From the NCBI GenBank assembly GCA_903970575.1, contig CAJCJC010000296.1, forward strand, positions 1 to 7,395: a DNA stretch of 7,395 bases, written 5' to 3'. Below the pieces are notes generated by a model. It did not search any database. It saw nothing but the letters and a program-made list of their open reading frames with translations, and was not told where the DNA came from. The DNA comes from Alphaproteobacteria bacterium. GTDB taxonomy: Bacteria > Pseudomonadota > Alphaproteobacteria > BOG-932 > Roseiterribacteraceae. Made by a program: the position numbers and the translations under genes. Positions 7,327 through 7,395 of the stretch are shown piece after piece. Within the stretch, counting starts at the first letter, position 1. Every line of letters starts with the position of its first letter.

Positions 7327-7395
7327 TCATTGCGGCTTGAAGGTCACGCGTATTCGCGCCGGCGCGGATACCGCTTTGCCATCGACCCGCCTTGG
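7327..7395 (-). CDS. C-terminal tail of a probable TonB-family protein (partial)
   Basis: Read leftward, the last 69 bases give 22 residues (PRRVDGKAVSAPARIRVTFKP plus Q) and a TGA stop at 7327-7329. The pattern of DGK, then V, then a run ending RVTFKP is what the last strand of energy-transducer TonB C-terminal domains looks like, where the domain contacts TonB-dependent receptors. The fragment is short, so this is a suggestion from pattern rather than an identification. It would converge on the epimerase gene with nine bases between the stops. Confidence 0.5.
   Translation of the reverse strand, partial: PRRVDGKAVSAPARIRVTFKPQ

Overview
The window looks like chromosomal DNA of a GC-rich alphaproteobacterium. 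The reasons are the GC-rich coding, a DnaE2-type error-prone polymerase tail, the protein types and a perfect chromosomal parS site. An order such as Sphingomonadales or a Rhizobiales relative fits, but the sequence alone does not settle it. I see no tRNA, rRNA, CRISPR array, transposase or phage gene.

Layout, left to right. Positions 1-323 (+) hold the C-terminal end of dnaE2, convergent with a classical short-chain dehydrogenase at 355-1131 (-). Next comes a leftward polysaccharide block: a glycoside hydrolase of the PF10091/GH144 'glucoamylase' type (3343-4632), gmd (2233-3213) and an rmd-like reductase (1251-2222). The gap of about 480 bases upstream of the hydrolase carries an exact parS centromere site (4784-4801), a strong GC hairpin, a small palindrome and short direct repeats, and no credible gene. 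A leftward, lower-GC gene follows (5117-6112). It encodes an exported formylglycine-generating-enzyme-like (SUMF1) protein that lacks the catalytic cysteines. A divergent spacer with a 21-bp imperfect inverted repeat leads to a rightward UDP-glucuronate 4-epimerase (6316-7317). The last 69 bases look like the tail of a convergent TonB-type gene.

How the genes work together: Gmd makes GDP-4-keto-6-deoxy-D-mannose, and the adjacent reductase most likely converts it to GDP-D-rhamnose (or GDP-6-deoxy-D-talose). The epimerase supplies UDP-galacturonate. The hydrolase family cleaves beta-1,2-glucans. Together these suggest a cell-surface polysaccharide locus (O-antigen, capsule or exopolysaccharide), but no glycosyltransferase, polymerase or export gene is inside the window. 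The most notable non-coding item is the parS site. No new multi-gene system is convincingly visible; the SUMF1-like gene and its repeat-bearing flanks are the best candidate for acquired DNA.
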